A DNA stretch of 64,000 nucleotides from Dillenia suffruticosa (taxonomy: Eukaryota > Streptophyta > Magnoliopsida > Dilleniales > Dilleniaceae), in assembly GCA_033439265.1 (NCBI GenBank), contig JAVTVX010000019.1, positions 4,657,501-4,721,500 on the forward strand. Direction: 5' to 3'. Positions 34,430-46,960 of this stretch are shown in pieces. The notes beneath the pieces are model-generated. The model was not told the origin of the DNA. It did not search any database and saw only the letters and a list, made by a program, of their open reading frames with translations. The position numbers and the translations under genes were made by a program. Numbering within the stretch: position 1 is the stretch's first letter; each line of letters opens with the position of its first letter.

Positions 34430-34449
34430 ATGCTCTCTCTCTTCTGTCA
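34430..34449 (+). promoter_or_regulatory. miR156 target site in SPL 3' UTR
   Basis: atgctctctctcttctgtca lies 27 bp after the stop codon. It differs from the canonical plant miR156 target (GTGCTCTCTCTCTTCTGTCA) only at the first base, opposite the 3' end of the miRNA where pairing matters least. In small SPL genes the site always lies in the 3' UTR, and miR156 keeps the protein low in juvenile shoots. Confidence 0.94.
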
Positions 34450-34847
34450 ACCTCCATCACTTAGTCACCTATTTCTCTCTCTCTCTTTCTCTCTATATAT
34501 ATATGTATGTATATTTCATGGTAAGCCCAAACACAAAAACATTTTACCCATGCCATGATGTGGCTATAATTTAGACCTGCTACACTATTCAGGGTTAATC
34601 ATATATTCCCTGTACTATCTATGTACTTTTATAAGATCTAATCTTCTATATGTTACATTTCTGTCTTTATTTTGAAGGATGGTGAAGGAGAGATTAGGGT
34701 TTTATATTTAGCATGAACTTTTTCACTCAATTTTCTGCACATGTCATATGTATTGCTCTACATATGCTTGAGGCATTGTCTTCTGTAGCTCTGGTTACAC
34801 CAGGATTTTCTGAATCAATGGCCTTTTCTTTCCTCTTCTGTTTAGGC
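34450..34847 (+). other. SPL 3' UTR and flank
   Basis: The stretch includes a CT run (34474-34491) followed by a TATATATATG stretch (34495-34504). The segment gcattgtcttctgtagct near 34773 recurs in the flank of the SINE at 34863 (see findings). No gene is seen. Confidence 0.5.
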
Positions 34848-34862
34848 ATTGTCTTCTATAGC

Positions 34863-34969
34863 CGCCAGTGAGCTATGGCTAAAGTCGCACATTCCCCCTT
34901 CCCATATAATAGGCTCAATTTCGAGTTCTAGTATGTACAAAAAAAAAAGAAAAATAAAAAAATAAAAAA
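34863..34969 (+). mobile_element. tRNA-derived SINE with 15-bp target duplication
   Basis: The body starts cgccagtgagctatgg (A-box region), contains the B-box-like tttcgagttcta, and ends in a 31-base A-rich tail with single G and T bases. It is flanked by attgtcttctatagc (34848-34862) and attgtcttctacagc (34970-34984), a 15-bp direct repeat with one difference. This is a complete, very short plant SINE. It lies about 0.4 kb after the SPL stop codon on the same strand. Confidence 0.8.
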
Positions 34970-34984
34970 ATTGTCTTCTACAGC

Positions 34985-35846
34985 TATGGTTAAGGCTGAT
35001 GAGCCCTATGAAGCAAGCTTAGGAATCCATATTTGTTGCTATCCAATTATGAAAGGAAACCCCAAGTTCGAGAAAATACCGGTATATGCCACGGAACTCC
35101 TTCCCATCGAGTCTTGCAAGATTTTATGATATTATCTGTTTGATATAAGGTTTTCTTAAATTATTTTTCATTTTTTGGGTCTCCTTCCAGTGTTCAAAAA
35201 AGGAAAAAAAAAAAATAGTATCCATCGGGCCGGCCGCAAGAGTAATTCAACAAGAGGTGAAAAAGGCCAAGCCTGTAAGATGGATACAAGCCCAAACCAT
35301 CTGAGTATAAAGCCCAAATATATATATATTTTTTGGTGCATGACACTGTCAAAGGAAGGGGGATTGGTTTTGCTATCTTAGCATATGTTTAGTTGGTGAT
35401 GTGATCAAGATTTAACGAGTTAGAGTTTATGCCCTCAAAATATTTTAAAAAAAAATAAATTGAAAAAAGACATCTCATATATAACCACCACCTTACAACT
35501 GGATTATGAATTTTCAAATTTTAATCCTAAGAGTATTTTAATAAATTATTATTTTGAAAATCTACTTTGGGGGGCGTAAGTCATATTTCTTTCTTTCTTT
35601 CTTTTCTTTTCTTTTTTTTTTAAATAAATATAAGAGATATTTGAATTTGAAATTAAAAAAAAAAAAACAAAATAATATCAATTGAATTATAATTCATAGA
35701 TAAATCACATATTTTCTAATTACATATTAACAAGCAGGAATTTATTAGAAGAGGGGATACTTGCACATTAGATATAAAATAGCTCACGTGGCAATAGATA
35801 TGTTGTTGTCATTCATAGTTAAATGTCTCGTTCATCATTTATTTTT
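34985..35846. other. intergenic DNA, no gene seen
   Basis: AT-rich DNA with a CTTT-rich run (35589-35619). The ORF at 35175-35381 has no family features. Confidence 0.55.
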
Positions 35847-35857
35847 TAGTTAGCGGG

Positions 35858-35943
35858 GTTTTTTTTTATTGTATAAGGATTTAAATTTGAAATCACTAAA
35901 TTGGGAAGGGAGTTTTATACTATTAGACTATCTCCTTGGGGGC
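35858..35943 (-). mobile_element. antisense SINE with 11-bp target duplication
   Basis: The minus strand reads ccccaaggagatagtctaat (A box), a B-box-like gatttcaaatttaaatcc, then ttatacaat and a short A tail. It is flanked by tagttagcggg (35847-35857) and tagttagtggg (35944-35954), with one difference. It shares its body with the remnant at 27107-27180. Confidence 0.72.
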
Positions 35944-35954
35944 TAGTTAGTGGG

Positions 35955-37111
35955 TTCATGCTTAAATATTAGGCTAGAAACCAAAAATTCAGTCACGGCG
36001 TGCAAAAAAAAAAAAAAAAAAGTATAAACAAGTTTGAACTTTTGCTGCAATGCATGAGATTTCTCATTTGCCTCTTACGCTTATGACTAGGCTTGCTCCA
36101 ACTTAGTTAAAATCAGACCTAACGAATGAAAGTCTGTCAGGGGATCAAATATTTTTATTGAAATCAAATTAGAATAAGAAAAACTATTAAAACTAAAGTT
36201 GACAATGAAACTGTAATTGAAGGCTGTGGTTGCCTTTTTCTCTCTCTCTCCAACTATGAAAATATAAAGGAAGCCCACATCTGCTCTCTCTCTCAAAGGC
36301 GAAGATTTTACACTTCCTCTCCAAAATCCAAACCCAAACCCAAACCCACTTTACCATTCAAGAATTCTAGAAATCCCAATAATGTCTAAGGGAGAGATCA
36401 AAGAATGAGGGTGAGAGAAGATGCAAGAGTTTTGGAGAGAGGAAAAGTATTGAAGAGTAGAGAGAGAGTCTTTTTTTCTTTTTTAATTATTATGTTTATT
36501 AAGGAGAGGGAAAACTTTCCCCCAAATAAAACAAAGAGAAATTGGACACAAACATTAATTTATCAAACTTTAGTCGTTGTTGTGTGCTAATTGACATTAT
36601 TATATAATTTGTAATAATTTAAAATTTTGTAATCCATCTGAATTGCTATTGGGTGGTGTAATTATCCCAACCCAACCAGCAATATATGTAATTAGATACA
36701 TATATACATGTATATCATATATTTTTATTTTTATTAATTTGTAATTTTATAATTATATATAATTATATGTATATATTATATATGTTATTATGGATTTTCT
36801 GATTTTGTAATTTTACCAAATACTTTAAAGTTATTCTTGCAATATAAACATATCTTTATTTCATTTCAAATCTCATATTTTAATTATCTTTTGTTTATTT
36901 TTATTTTATATTATTGTGATAAACAATTTTTGTTAAATCAACTATTACCTACAATTTAATGATTAATTCACTAAGCCATGTGCACTTGTTTAACCCGAAT
37001 CATGTAGTTTTGATACGATAGAATTGTTAGACAGAGTTTTCAAATTTGACCATGTGCTAAAGTCGGATCAAGTTGATTGTTTTACATAAACTTGCTTAAA
37101 CCCATCAGTAC
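35955..37111. other. intergenic DNA, no gene seen
   Basis: The sequence is AT-rich, with a CT run and cccaaacccaaaccc repeats near 36330. Several TA-rich stretches occur (36680-36800). ORFs at 36087-36296 and 36405-36590 have no family features. Confidence 0.55.
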
Positions 37112-37116
37112 TCACT

Positions 37117-37560
37117 TGTAACAACTAGGGAAGGAAAATTCAAATCCAATGACTAGTTCAACAACACAATTTCCAATAATCCAACTATTAACCATCGATT
37201 GTTAGTTAGTTTAAATTGTAACCAATGATTAGTTTAGAATTGTTCAGATAATTGAGTATTCAGTTTATCAAAATATACAAATAGTGAAAATGAATGAAAC
37301 AACATGATTGTTCTTAACTTTGTTTATCTCTCTCTAACTTTTTTCTCTACTATTCTTTCTATCTTTCTCTCATATTTTTCTCTCTTACTTCTTCCCTTTA
37401 CCACCATATTGTTTTCCTTTTGTATGTCATATCAATTGAGAGTTACCTCTTATGCTCTATTTTAACTTCCTCTACTCTCGGCATGCTCTGTTTTCCATTC
37501 CACTATGTCACGACAGCTGAACAAGCTTTATTTCCTTATTCTTTGAGCTAGGTTGTAACA
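37117..37560 (+). repeat. 5' LTR of chromovirus B
   Basis: It starts TGTAACAACTAGG and ends GTTGTAACA. The primer site ttgatatcagaat follows at 37563. The CT-rich middle (37320-37400) and the ggcatgctctgttttcca block are shared with the 3' copy. Confidence 0.88.
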
Positions 37561-37589
37561 AATTGATATCAGAATATACGATTTTTGAC

Positions 37590-39945
37590 AAAAACAATCA
37601 AGAAATGATCGAAAGTACCTGGTTCAAAGCCACTGATGAACAATTTAAGAAACATGAAACAAAAATGCAAGAATTGGCTATCAGACTCAAAGAAGGGCAG
37701 AGGTTTGATGAACAATCCCAAAAGTTGGAAGCCTTTATGTCAATGTAAACACTAGAATTAACACTCTTATAAAAATGATAAACATAGATAAAGCTGAAGA
37801 ACATTAAATTAATAGACCTTCTAAATCTCTTATTTTTCTTACTCTAATTGAAGGAAGATTAATGACGTGGGATCTAAATGCTCAAAAAATCATATTAATT
37901 GTGGAATCTTGTCAAATCCACATAGAAGTGAGCTACCAATATTCACCAGAGAAAATTCATTGATATAGTTGAGAAAATGCAACAATTTTTTGCTATCTAC
38001 CAAGTATCCAATCAAATATGGGTATAAACTATCAAAATGTATTTAGAGGGTAAAGCGAAGACCTGGTTCCAAGGTCTAAAATTTGTCAATAAAGAATTTG
38101 GGTGGGAAGAGTTTTCTAAAGTGTTATGCTAGCATTTTGAAGCAAAAGGAATTTAAGATGAGGTTGAAAAATTCTACAAGTTACAACAAAATGGTTTAAT
38201 AACTGAATATCAAAAAAAGTTTGAAAAATTATGATCAATCATATTCCAAAAAAATCCAAAACTCACTAAGTTTTACTTCATCTCCAACTTTATCAGTAGG
38301 GCAAAGAAAAAGAGTTAAACATATATTAAGAATAATGAAGCACACCACTTTATTCCAAGAGAAATTGTAAGACTTCAATAACAGTCTTTAGAATTTGTTA
38401 AGCATAAAAAAGTTCGATTAAACAAGAGTTAAGACTTGGGATAAGTGAAGAATTGGGTCAAGATCTAGGAGGAGCAAATATTGCTCTTAAAAGTTCTTCA
38501 AGTAAAGGGTGGTCATTTGGAGCTATTCTTAAAGATAAAACAACCAAACTTTCACCATAAGAAATCTAATATAGAAAAATTAACAATTTTTGTTTCAAGT
38601 AGGGAGAAAGATACATAACATGATATCAATGCAAGTTCATAAGTCTCAATGTAATCATTGCCAAAGAAGAAAAAGAAGGGTAAGAACTAATGGAATGAAG
38701 GAGAATGAGGAGCAGATTGGGAAAATTGTAGAGGTATATCTTTGTACCCTTTTTAGCTCTCTAAATAGAACGACTATACTACTACAGAAACCTTGTGTGG
38801 GATAACTATTATAGTGTTTGTTGACATTGGAAACTTCAACAGTTTTCTTCATCAAGTGATGGTGGAAAAGTTGAAAACGCAAACAGAAAATGAATGAACC
38901 ATTGCATGCCATTCTTGTAGATGGCAGCAAGATAACCAGTCACACCAAAGTTAGGAATGTGAAATGGAGCATTCAAGGGTATAGCTTCTCTATTGATTAA
39001 AGGTGATCAATTTAGGAGGATGAGACATCATTTTGGGAGTAGACTAGATGTTTAATTTCAATCCTATTACATATGATTTTAAGTAGTTTCAAGTTAAGTT
39101 GGCTAGTGAGGGTAGGGTAGAAAACTCAATAATGAAGTTGGTGCGTTGTAAGAACATAAAAAAATCCAGAAAGTAACAATTGCAGAGCTATATCACCCTT
39201 ACAATGAATTTAGAAAACAACCATAATCAAAACCATTTCTGTACTACTCCAACAATTTGAAGAAGTTTTTTTTTGCCTAGTTCTTTTCCATTAGAAAGAC
39301 CCCATACAACTCCATTCCCTTAAAACCATATGTTGTTCAAACTTAATACTTACATGTACCCTCATTACAGAAGGTTGAAATTGAGAAACAAGTACATGAA
39401 ATGTTAAACAATGAGATTGTCAGACAACACTGGCCCCTTTGCCTCACTAGTTTTGTTGGTAAATAATAAAGATAATATTTGGAGATTTTGTGTAAACTAC
39501 AAGTAGTTCAATACTCTTACTATTAAGTATAGGTATTCAATCCCTAACATTGATGAGTTGTTAAATGAACTTCATGGATCTAAAATGTTTTCTAAGATTG
39601 ACTTAAGGGTTGACTACCATCAAATAAAAGTTAGGCCTAGTCAAGACTACTTTCTAAACTCACTATGACCATTTTGAGATTTTGGTTATACTCTTTGACC
39701 TAGTTAATGTCCTAGCCACCCTCCAATCCTTGATAAATCAATTTTTGAGCCCTGTTTTAGGAAATTTGTGTCAATATTTTTCTATAATATTTTGATTATA
39801 GCCTTGATCTCTCTATATATGTTCAAAATCTTAAAGAAGTTTTCTTACTTAACTTTCCAAGTTTACATTTGTATAATCTCAGATGAAATACTTAGACCAT
39901 ATAGTTACTAACATGGGGGTTAAAATAGACCCCTAAAAGACTAAA
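37590..39945 (+). pseudogene. chromovirus B gag, protease and first RT part
   Basis: The gag part shows MIESTWFKATDEQFKKHETK, a coiled-coil-like start, and later a capsid block (MYLEGKAKTWFQGLKF near 38040). The protease region lies near 38820. Reverse transcriptase blocks include [20 protein letters not shown] near 39540. Everything is broken repeatedly. Reading stops at the solo LTR. Confidence 0.8.
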
Positions 39946-40107
39946 TGTAAGATCGAAAAATAAAAAAGAAAAGAAAAGTCAAACCACTCCCACTCATTCT
40001 CTCTCCTCTCTCCCCCTCACCCACTCTATCTCGACCTCACATAATTCACTTTCCCCCTTATTCACTCTCTCCCTCTCGACTCTCTTTCCCCTTTCTCGCC
40101 AAGCGTG

Positions 40108-40138
<31 letters not shown>

Positions 40139-42508
40139 CCCCTCCCTCCCTTTCTTGAACTCACCCAAATCACGTCCAAAATCAATTGTTGAAAATTTCA
40201 AATACCCAAACATCAATCTAAAACAAAACCCTAGTGAGAAATTTAAGAAATTTTAGAGAAAGAAAATCTAGAGTTTTGAAAAATTAGATTTTGGACAATA
40301 TTGATATCTCAAATCAAGGTAATGACCTCTTCTCAACATATATTATTTATAGTTGTATTAAATATTTATATAATTTTTGATAATTTTTGTAGAAAGAGAA
40401 AAATTAGTGTTTATTGTAGCTCAACTTTGGGAAGAAAAACAATGAACCTATTTGAGATAAATTATCTTTTTCAACTTAGATCTGTGTTATTTATACATGT
40501 ATTTAAATTTTAGGATGAGAATGGTATGAAAATCATGAATGTTATAGGCTGGACAACTTGATCTTGCTGTGGTTTTTTGACTATAATTTTCTTTGTACAA
40601 TAGTAAACGGAGTAGATTTTATTTCTACTGAAATTAAACTTCAATGGTTGTAAAATGATGTATTGTAGTAGATATTTTATTGAGAATTGAAATTTTGGTG
40701 ATTTTTCAAAAAGACCAATTCTATAGAAATACTCTATTTTATGTCCCATTTCTTACCATAGAGTTTGCTACGATTTTGAGCAAACCAAAATCTGAACATG
40801 AAAGTTATAGATTTATATTTTATTTTTAATTTGAAATTTGAATCACATAAATTAGATATATGCAGAAAAAGTTATGTCAATTTTTCCTAAACTACTCATG
40901 CTATGATTAGAATTTCAAGTTATAATTTTGACTTGGATATTTTTGTATGATTAAAATTCAGTTATAGTCTTATATTTTAGCCTTAAGTAACAATTGGAAT
41001 CACATCAATCCTAATTTTGTGGGTCAAGATATGATAGTTTTTTTAAGACATGGTTGTGCAAAAAATTTTGGTTATGAGACAATTGAGGGAAATTTTGATT
41101 GGCCATTTAAGTGATGAAATTGTGTTTATTCTCATAAATTGAGACAATTGAAGGGTTAAGAGAGATTTATTTTAAATTGCATTAAGAATTTGGAGTGATT
41201 ATCTTCTCAAGAGGTGAGTGGATGGTTATTTTGAGTATGAATGATAAAATAATTTCAATTAAAATTTGTAAAACAAATTTTGAAATGAATTTTGAAATGA
41301 ATTTATAAAATATTTATGATCGTGGTGTATCCAACTTATATAAATTGATAAATCCATAACCCTATCATTGATTTTTGAAATATTTGTATTATATTACAAT
41401 TGAATTATAATTGTGATTTGTGAAATTATACTCTCTTTTAAATGGTTATAATATTGAATAATGAAATAGATTTATAACATGATACATGAAAAATAAATAA
41501 ATGACTATAGTCTAAGTTTTTCATGAACCGGGGTCATTGAGGTGGTATGGTTAAAACTAATTTAAAAATTTAGACTTTGGTAGGTGGGATGGAGGGCATC
41601 CCCAAGTTGTTTCCATGATAACATGGTGACACTCATCGAACTTTAGACTAACGCCAAGGATAATGAATATTTTATGAAAATTGTGAAAAAAACTCTTGAC
41701 AGATTCTACCAAAAGCCATTTGTAGAAATGTGGTTTTGGCAAACCCTAAGAAAATTAGAAAATAAAATAAAACTGATTGTTGATTGGAACATATGAGTCA
41801 TAAGAAATTTACTCTGAATTTATTTTATACAAATGATTTTTAGTATTGTATTTAAATAAATTTTAATATACTCATTTGACACGACCACTTTTACCTCTCA
41901 TTCATATTTAATATGCCATTACACTTCATTCACTGAGTATTTTATGCACATTCCTCTCTTTCTATTTTTGTAGGGGAAGCCTAGTTTTAAAACTTATACA
42001 TCATTTAGTGCTGGTATAAAAAATTAGTTTTGTTGATTTTCAGTAGGTTGGCTTGAAAACACTTTTGAGAATTATGTAGTCTGGACTCGTAGAGATAGAT
42101 TTGTAAATTTTTAAAAAGTTTAGATTTGTTGAATATTTACTTATTTATTTTGAACAAATATTGAAAAACTCTTACTTGCTCAATTTGAAACTCTCTTTAT
42201 TGGTATAAAATTATTTTTGCAAGACTTATTGATTTTATTAGAACATTTGAATTGTTTGATAGATTTTGAATCTAGTTGATGTTGGATTGTTCCTTGCATA
42301 GGGACCTATGTTGAGTTTGTGAATTTATTTTAATTGTTTGAGATTTGTTTAGATGGCCAAATTGGTCTAAGGATGATTCGAATTTATTTTAAAATATTTA
42401 AGAAATTGGAATGTCTTGCGGTATTTTGGGATACGAAATGAGTTTTACACATGTTTTGGGATAATGCGATGGTTGTTGTATATTTGACTTGAGGGTCGGA
42501 ACGTGACA
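39946..42508. mobile_element. solo LTR of a gypsy-type element
   Basis: The insert starts TGTAAGATCG and ends ACGTGACA, canonical TG...CA ends. It is flanked by ctaaa (39941-39945) and ctcaa (42509-42513), a 5-bp duplication with one difference. On either side the reverse transcriptase of chromovirus B stops and resumes. It has 2563 bp, no coding content, CT-rich DNA near its start (39990-40140) and AT-rich DNA after that. A lone LTR of this size is what recombination between two LTRs of a Tekay/Del-like gypsy element would leave. The family name is a guess from size and termini. Confidence 0.78.
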
Positions 42509-42884
42509 CTCAATGTATTATATCTTGGCTAGCACATTCTTCTGTCAACATTCAGAAGTTTCTTATGATTGACTAGGTGTTGTAGGAGCTTTGTTAAGAA
42601 CTATGGGATCATAACCAAGCCTCTAATTGGCTTTCTTAAGAAGGATAATTTTCATTGGAATGAGAAAGCAGAGAAATCTTTCAACAACTCAAAGCAGTGA
42701 TGAGTACAACACCATTTATGAGGCTATCTGATTTCTCCAAGCCATTTGCAATTAAAATTGATGCAAGCTCTAAGGGATGAGAAGCTGTTTTGAGACAAGA
42801 AGGATAGCCAATTGTTTATCAAAGTAAGACTCTAGGACTCAAAAATCGAGGGCTGTCTATATATGAAAAGGAGCTTATGACAGC
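42509..42884 (+). pseudogene. chromovirus B, RT end and RNase H start
   Basis: The blocks MRLSDFSKPFAIKIDASS and LSIYEKELM are the start of the gypsy RNase H domain. The Sirevirus insertion follows immediately. The element resumes at 59898. Confidence 0.85.
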
Positions 42885-45059
42885 TGAAATACAATCTCGA
42901 GGAGGGTGAATAGGTTGTATGGTAATTTTTTAAAAATTGGAGGTTTTGCAAGTTCTTTAAGATAAGAGAGATTTACAGGAATTGAATGCGATTAAAGAAT
43001 CAGAACATAAAAGAAATATGTAAATGAAGGAAGAATAGAAAATAAATCACACGAGATTTTTTTAGTGGTTCTACCAAATCCGGTGTACGTCCACTCCTAG
43101 CCTCCACCTGGATTTCTATTATTTGCAACCTAAATAGTACAACAAATTTGCTTTCGGGTACAAGTTGAACCTTTACAATATTTTCTCACGAAACACTATT
43201 CAACCTCTCACGAGTTGTTTATCTCTCTAAATCCAAACCAAGAAATATATCTCTGGTCTTTGATATTTTTGTACAGGAGAAAACTAAAAGTTTCAGTGAA
43301 TGAAACTATAACTTCAAATGTAACAGAGTTGATACTCACAAAAAGAATTTTACAGAGATATGGAAAATAGAGTATATGGCTTTGAAGGTCAGATGCATGT
43401 TGAAGATGTTCAGCACTTCATTTTTCTTTCCTGCACTTCTCTTTTTTTTTCAAAGATCTGTAAATCAATTTATTTCACTTCATTTACTTCATCTATCAAG
43501 TAGCCGTTGTGGTTAGTGAACTTTCAAATGTTGACCATTAATGTCTGTAATTAAATGTATTTCAGTTTTTTTTCAATTTGCGTTGAAGACTTACTTTTCC
43601 AGTGCTGGTTCATTTTCTTTCACCAATTGCATGAAGTGCTTTTGCTGCATTGGGATGTTAGCTTTGATCAAAATGGAAAGATTAAGTGATTCAGAAAAAG
43701 AATATAACCATTAAGTTCAAATGTGTTTCGAAAATTTGGTTTCTGACAACTTTTGGGTCGACACGTTTAAAGAGACTTAATTTGAAAATTTTATAGTGTA
43801 ATTCTATCAAAACAGGTCGGCAAGTTATCCTGTGGGTCGACAAACTATTGTGCAAATTTAAAATAGGTGGACACATAGTTTTAAATTGGTCGATATGTGT
43901 ATGTGTGTCGACAATCTAATGACCAGGTCGTTGTGTAATATCTAAAATTAAATGATTATTAGGTTGACATATTAAATGAGGGCATCGACAACCTCCTATT
44001 CATTTATCAAATTGGTGGGCCTGGACAAAATTAATTGGTCGATGTATTTTTATAGGTCGATAAGAATTTTGATGGGTCGATGTATGAATTTCGAAATAAA
44101 ATGGATAGGTCGACATGTGTATTGTATGCATCAACATGATCCTATTCAAGTTGAAAATTAGTCAACATGTGTAATTTAAATTGGTCGATGTGCATATGCT
44201 TTGTTGACAAGAAGAGAACAAGTCGATGTGTGATTTAATAAGAAAATAAACATCAGGTCGTCAGGTCTTACAGTATATATCAACATGCTACTGTGTAAGT
44301 AATAATTGGTGGACCTAGAAAGGAGAATTGGTCGATGTGTATTTTATAGGTCAATAACAAAAATGATAGGTCGATGTGTGTATTATGAAGATAGAATTCA
44401 ACAGGTTGATGTGTTACTATTCATTTGTTAAATTGGTTGACCTGATGAACAAATTGGTTGATGTGTTTTTAAGGTAAGTCGACAAGTAGGATAGTGGGTT
44501 GATGTGTTATGAACTAACAGGTTGATATGTTGCACCAACGGGTTGACATGTTATTATTCCTAATCAAATTGGTTGATGTATTTGGATGAATTTGTTGACA
44601 TGTCCCTATTTATGTTATTTCAGGTCGATATGGTTTGTGCCTAAATCGATGTGTTGGAATATCATATCTATGGGACATTTAGTTTCAGGTCGATAGAACT
44701 TTTCTATATATCGACATATTTCTATTTAAATTAAAATTGGTCAACACATCACTCTAAATTTATCCACTTGATACTGTTCAGGTCGATGTATTTTTGTATG
44801 GATCGAAGTGTTCAAACATTTATTTCTAAAGAAATCCTTTATTTCAGGTCAACAAGAACAACTAACTCAGGTCGATGTGTGTGGATTGTTATGAATTAGT
44901 CGACATAACGCTTATAATTGGTGGACTTGCTATACAGGTCGATGTGTTCCCTAGTCAAGCAGATATGAATTTCAGATTTATGATTTTCTTGCTATTTTCT
45001 GATTTTCTTAATCTAACTTTCTCTCAATATATCATCATCAAAACTCTACTATGTCAACA
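42885..45059 (-). repeat. 3' LTR of the Sirevirus, with TCGA-rich array
   Basis: The plus strand starts TGAAATACAATC and ends ATGTCAACA. Between about 43755 and 44945 it carries some thirty or more short motifs of the type ggtcgatgtgt, ggtcgacaag and catcgacatg, spaced about 20-45 bp. Many contain the palindrome GTCGAC or TCGA. The minus-strand polypurine tract lies at 45060-45073. Confidence 0.93.
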
Positions 45060-45073
45060 TTCTCCCCCTTTTT

Positions 45074-46134
45074 GATGATGATAAAACTCCTAGTGCTCCA
45101 TCTATAATATTAATCCATTTGAATTCAAGTTACGACTTAGTATTACATTTATGCGTTCTGCAACTTCACACACATTCCATACTTATTCCACACACACTGC
45201 TCACTCACACTTTTCATATATCAACATATCACTAAACTATTTTTGCATTTAGCATACTTAGCATAGGTTGCTTAGCACAATCTCTGTACACTTAACATTC
45301 TCTACACAAACTCTACATCTGCATACTCACTACACACATTTAGCTACTCATATTCAACCCATTTCATACTTCATACTTAGCACTTGACATACCTTCTCAC
45401 ATAGTCTCACATTTTTCTCCTCATTTTTGTTATCAACAAAAAAACGTATTATCTCCATATATACACTAGAACTACTATACTGTAGAACACTTCAGTCCTA
45501 AAAAAAATATGTTATCAGTTCTACATCAACCCATTCTATCCATCACTCAGTACACATTTTACAGTACAACACCCTATCATAGCTCATCACATGCACTTAT
45601 CATAGAAATGCAAACTGTAGCACATTTGCACACTTCATTGTAGCATATTACATTCACTACGTTTACTGCACATTTTAACATCTACATTCTACACACCCAT
45701 TTGCACACTCATTTCACAGTACTTGATAGCAAGATACCAATTCTCATAATACTCGAATTTATTGCTTAGCATTTAGCTTATACATATAATTTTACTGCAT
45801 ATACACTCTAGCATACTAACAAACAATTTTCTATACTCCACATACATCTTCATTAGATAGTACACACATATACTCTTTATCAATCAACCAACACATAAAA
45901 TCTTTATAGAGACACCTCCATATATTACAGACAAACAATATTGTTTTATCAAGGGCAGTAAGAAGTAGAATAGATTATCCATGCATTAGTAGTAGATGAA
46001 CAAACATACGAGAAACTGAAAAGTTGCATTCAAAAGCAAGTTTGCACATCACATGAAAAATCCAAGAGTATAAAAAGTAAGGATAAAATAAGTGAGAACA
46101 TAACGAAATCCTATGCTAATAAGACCTTGAAGGT
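45074..46134 (-). other. Sirevirus 3' non-coding region
   Basis: This AT-rich DNA contains many short cacat/cattc/tacac words, such as acacacattcc and tacacacat, on the plus strand. No protein is recognisable. It lies between the env-like segment and the polypurine tract. Confidence 0.6.
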
Positions 46135-46640
46135 TTGGGGTCCTTCTTGGATTTTCCTTTTTCTTTGACGAAGGAGTCTAATTTTTCTTTGGCTCCTTCA
46201 AACTCTATTTTGACAAGACAACTTATTTGGCCTATCAGTGTTTGCCTCCTCTCAATATTTTGCAACTTGTCCCAAATCGTCTCTAAGGTGATTGTTGTAT
46301 GCTTGAGATCTCTCCTTCTTCAATCATTCTTTCTTTCTTTAGAGCATCAACAATTGAAATACAACCTATCTCTTGCTTACTCCTCCTTCTTTTCTTACCC
46401 ATTCGCCTTCACTATTGCACAACCATCTAGCTCTCAACATAGAAGATGCATTGATAGCATTCTTCTCGCTCAACTCAATTAGAGTGTCCTTTTCTAATTC
46501 CACTTGATTTTTGGACAGAATGTTAGTGATCATGCTAGCATAAGGCAACAGGGAGCTCTTAGACCTATGAGCAGATATCATAAAATAAGGGACAATGTAA
46601 TGCAAACCAGGATTCTTCCCATTCATAATGCATACCATTA
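46135..46640 (-). pseudogene. env-like (putative plant transposon protein) segment 1
   Basis: The minus strand reads NPGLHYIVPYFMISAHRSKS, LLPYASMITNILSKNQVELE and LCNSEGEWVRKEGG. LPYxxxIT followed by a short acidic linker resembles the plant-only ORF found downstream of pol in Sirevirus-type elements (putative plant transposon protein, sometimes called env-like). Its function is unknown. It is broken. Confidence 0.55.
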
Positions 46641-46960
46641 ACTAAAAGTCCTCCCTTGATAATATAGTATGGTTCCCTTCTCTCGGTCTCAATACATGAG
46701 AAGCAATCAAATATAAAATTCATTCATGAAAGCTAAGCTCGTGGCACTTGTGTTCACAACATTTATGTTTTCATCACCATAGACAATCCTTGCATTTTTC
46801 AAATAACCAGATTTCATGTAAAGTTCACACTTGTCATAGGAGACCCATGTAATACAATTTTTCTCACATATATTCCTAGGTGTAACCTTAATTTCTTATT
46901 CTTTCTCCTTCTTTTCTCCCTTTTGTCATCCAAGGGTGTGGCACAAAGTAGCCCAAGCTT

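Noticed and set aside
43755-44945. CRISPR-like spaced repeats (TCGA motifs every 20-45 bp)
   Set aside because: The repeats are too short and variable, spacing is irregular, the locus is a plant LTR with a matching second copy, and no cas genes exist.
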